A DNA stretch of 17,706 nt from contig DAORXQ010000027.1 in the NCBI GenBank assembly GCA_035371905.1, positions 1 to 17,706 of the forward strand. Direction: 5' to 3'. The notes beneath the pieces were generated by a model that was given only the letters and a program-made list of their open reading frames with translations, did not search any database and was not told the origin of the DNA. The position numbers and the translations under genes are program-made. Below are positions 15,906 to 17,706 of this stretch, piece after piece. The stretch's first letter is position 1, and each line of letters begins with the position of its first letter. The stretch is from a bacterium (GTDB lineage Bacteria > Ratteibacteria > UBA8468 > B48-G9 > JAFGKM01).

Positions 15906-16490
15906 GGATATGAAAAAATAAGGGTTTTAAAGGAAAAACTGTATTTTACAGTTGAAGATTTTACAGAAACACTCGGGATAAAAAAAGATTCGGCAAAAGT
16001 AGAAGTAGGCAGATACATAAAAAAAGGTTATATATTGAGATTAAAAAGGAATTTTTTTATCTTGAGAGAAAAATGGGAAAATCTATCTTTAGAAGAAATT
16101 TTTAAAATTGTTAATATTATACAAGTTCCATCTTACATTTCATTGATGACTGCTTTAAGTTATTATGAAATTACAACTCAAATTCAACAAGATCTTTTTG
16201 AATCTATCTCTTTAAAAAGGTCTTTTAAAAAAAATATAGATAGCGTGATTTTTAACTATTATAAAATTAAAAAAAAATATTACAAGAATTTTGTCAGAAG
16301 AGAAAATTTTTTTATCGCGGGAAAAGAAAAAGCCTTTCTGGACATTATTTATCTTTACTCATTTGGTAAATATAAATTTGATATTTCATCCATTGATTTT
16401 AATAAACTTGATTTTAAATTTTTGAAAAAAGAAATAAAAAATTATCCTGTCAGAGTTCAAAAAAAATTTTATGAAATATGGAAAGGTTAA
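15903..16490 (+). CDS. AbiEi-family antitoxin / transcriptional autorepressor
   Basis: 195 residues. The N-terminal part, LYFTVEDFTETLGIKKDSAKVEVGRYIKKGYILRLKRNFF in the reading, looks like a winged helix-turn-helix with its wing. It is followed by LSLEEIFKIVNIIQVPSYISLMTALSYYEITTQ, a block I recognise from AbiEi-like antitoxins, and later KEKAFLDIIYLY. AbiEi neutralises the nucleotidyltransferase toxin AbiEii and represses the operon. ATG 15903 is chosen because it follows the repeat that also ends at ATG in copy A; an in-frame TTG at 15891 would add four residues. No ribosome site is visible, suggesting leaderless or weak initiation. It overlaps the toxin gene by 13 bases. The product is intact and basic, fitting DNA binding. 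Confidence 0.75.
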   Translation: MGYEKIRVLKEKLYFTVEDFTETLGIKKDSAKVEVGRYIKKGYILRLKRNFFILREKWENLSLEEIFKIVNIIQVPSYISLMTALSYYEITTQIQQDLFESISLKRSFKKNIDSVIFNYYKIKKKYYKNFVRRENFFIAGKEKAFLDIIYLYSFGKYKFDISSIDFNKLDFKFLKKEIKNYPVRVQKKFYEIWKG

Positions 16491-17125
16491 TTAACCAGGA
16501 AAAATTTGAAATTGAAGTCCTTGAATATTTAAATAGCGGAAAATTTTTTGACAAACTTGTTTTTGTTGGAGGTACTATGCTCAGGGTATGTTATGGATTA
16601 AACAGATTTTCCAGTGACCTTGATTTCTGGATTATTAAAAAAATTGATATAGAGAAATATTTTATGAATTTAGAAAATCATTTGAAAAAAAGGTATTTTA
16701 TTAAAGATTGTGTTATTAAATTACATACCATACTTTTTGAAATTCATTCTCCTTATTACAAAAAAAATCTTAAAATTGAAATAAGAAAAGAAATAAAAAG
16801 AATTAAATATGAAAAAACAATTGCTTTTTCTCAATATTCAGATATACAGGTTTTAGTTAACACTCTTTATTTAAAAGACACCTTACGATTTAAAATAGAA
16901 AGTTTTTTAGATAGAGGAGAGATTAGAGATTGTTTTGATATAGAGTTTCTTGGTAAAAAAGGGAATATTTCTGCATATAGAAAAAAATGTTGCTGAAAAA
17001 CTTATCAAAAAGATGGAAAATTTAAGTTTATTGGTTCAATTATAGATAAGAGAGAAAGAGATTTTTATTTTAAAAAAATTTTTGAGTTTTTGAAAGGTGA
17101 ATTGAACAAAATCATCAATTCTTAA
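16478..17125 (+). pseudogene. AbiEii-family nucleotidyltransferase toxin, disrupted by two small indels
   Basis: The intact part (172 codons to TGA 16994-16996) contains FVGGTMLRVCYGLNRFSSDLDFW (29-51), the nucleotidyltransferase signature GGT...RFSxDLD with D47 and D49. These toxins act as type IV TA nucleotidyltransferases. After the A7 run at 16981-16987 the natural sequence continues in another frame (NVAEKLIKKM, 16986-17015). Past a second A run near 17007-17016 it returns to the original frame (GKFKFIGSIIDKRERDFYF...NKIINS) to TAA 17123-17125. About 215 codons overall matches the family. One extra base and one missing base, or two sequencing errors in A runs, explain this. As written, the toxin lacks its C-terminal helices and is probably inactive, though the catalytic core remains. 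Confidence 0.75.
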
Positions 17126-17142
17126 AATGTGTGCAATATGTG
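17124..17142 (+). repeat. 19-bp direct repeat, right copy (true asnB start)
   Basis: This sequence is identical to 15456-15474. It begins inside the toxin gene's stop region (TAA 17123-17125) and contains the ATG and first five codons of asnB, so the boundary of the inserted AbiE segment coincides with the asnB start. Confidence 0.85.
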
Positions 17143-17706
17143 GAATAGTAAAAAATAAAGGAATAGTTGAGATAGAAGAAATAAAAAGGATGGCAAATGT
17201 TATGAATTACAGAGGACCTGATGAAGAAGGATATTTTTTTGAAAATAATATTGGTTTAGGACATAAAAGGTTAAGTATTATTGATTTAAAAACAGGAAAA
17301 CAGCCCATTTATAATGAGGATGAAAGTTTAATTTTAATATGTAATGGAGAGATATATAATTTTGTTGAATTAAGAAAGAAACTTGAAGAAAAAGGTCATA
17401 TTTTTAAAACAAATTCAGATAATGAAGTTATTATTCATCTTTACGAAGAAAAAAAAGAAAAATGTTTGTCTAATTTAAGAGGCATGTTTGCATTTGCTAT
17501 ATGGGATAGAAAGAATAAAGTTTTATTTCTTGCAAGAGACCGACTTGGAAAAAAACCACTTGTTTATTCAATGAAAAATGGAAACATTTATTTTTCTTCT
17601 GAATTAAAGGGGATTTTACAGTTAACTGAAATAAAAAAAAATGTTGATTTTGAAGCACTTGACGATTTTTTTACATATCAGGCAATTCCTTCTCCAAAAA
17701 CAATTT
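17127..17706 (+). CDS. asnB: Glutamine-dependent asparagine synthetase family protein (3' truncated)
   Basis: 193 residues to the window edge, covering the class II glutamine amidotransferase domain. Cys2 is the glutaminase nucleophile once Met is removed. Family blocks are NYRGPDEEG (27-35), GHKRLSIIDL (45-54) with Arg48, NGEIYNF (73-79), NSDNEVIIHLY (96-106), RGMFAFAIWD (118-127) and RDRLGKKPL (138-145). The start reads MCAICGIV, with Ala where MCGI is usual. Homologues in polysaccharide clusters often amidate sugar acids or peptides instead of making asparagine, so the substrate is open. No ribosome site of its own is seen: upstream is the toxin remnant. The synthetase domain and the end lie outside the window. 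Confidence 0.9.
   Translation, partial: MCAICGIVKNKGIVEIEEIKRMANVMNYRGPDEEGYFFENNIGLGHKRLSIIDLKTGKQPIYNEDESLILICNGEIYNFVELRKKLEEKGHIFKTNSDNEVIIHLYEEKKEKCLSNLRGMFAFAIWDRKNKVLFLARDRLGKKPLVYSMKNGNIYFSSELKGILQLTEIKKNVDFEALDDFFTYQAIPSPKTI

Noticed and set aside
16981..16996. Programmed frameshifting at the A7 run in the toxin gene
   Set aside because: A second, opposite shift would be required about 25 bases later at an ordinary site; two mutations or sequencing errors are simpler.
1..17706. CRISPR array
   Set aside because: No regularly spaced repeat series was seen; only the two-copy repeats described at 15418-17142.

Overview
The window is AT-rich (by eye well under 35% G+C) and rich in Lys, Ile, Glu and Asn codons. 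It is mostly a surface-polysaccharide or glycoconjugate gene cluster of a bacterium, probably an uncultured low-GC lineage. I cannot name the organism. TGA is used as an ordinary stop: several genes end in TGA overlapping or directly abutting the next start, so no alternative code is needed. Genes are tightly packed, often with 4-25 base overlaps, and many but not all have GGAG or GAGG ribosome sites.

Positions 1-3554 hold a DUF5989/SxtJ/carbamoyltransferase set followed by a membrane-anchored SGNH hydrolase, a likely unit for O-carbamoylation and ester chemistry. Positions 3532-6201 hold a split transketolase (N and C halves) and a GtrB-like GT2 enzyme that would load a sugar on a polyprenyl phosphate. 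Convergent to it, on the minus strand (6204-7817), is a large GT-C-type membrane glycosyltransferase that could use such a lipid-linked sugar. Positions 7911-12432 hold nucleotide-sugar tailoring genes: an extended SDR, a cobalamin-domain radical SAM enzyme, a DegT-fold enzyme with His where the PLP lysine should be plus a four-Cys motif (a 3-dehydrase-like enzyme), and a GDP-fucose/colitose-synthase-like SDR. Positions 12422-15413 hold a GT2, a GT4 and a SAM methyltransferase broken by one in-frame TGA.

The right end (15414-17126) looks like an insertion. A promoter-like stretch runs directly into a copy of the first codons of asnB, then into non-coding DNA with a terminator and several hairpins, then an AbiEi antitoxin gene with a palindromic operator, then an AbiEii toxin gene broken by two small indels. 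It ends at a second exact 19-bp copy of the asnB start, from which the real asnB (glutamine-dependent asparagine synthetase family) runs off the window. Removing the DNA between the two copies would rejoin the promoter to asnB exactly.

Taken together, the genes suggest building, modifying (dehydration, reduction, carbamoylation, possibly two-carbon branching, methylation) and transferring unusual deoxysugars. The final sugar cannot be deduced, because the enzymes making the nucleotide-sugar precursor are not in the window.
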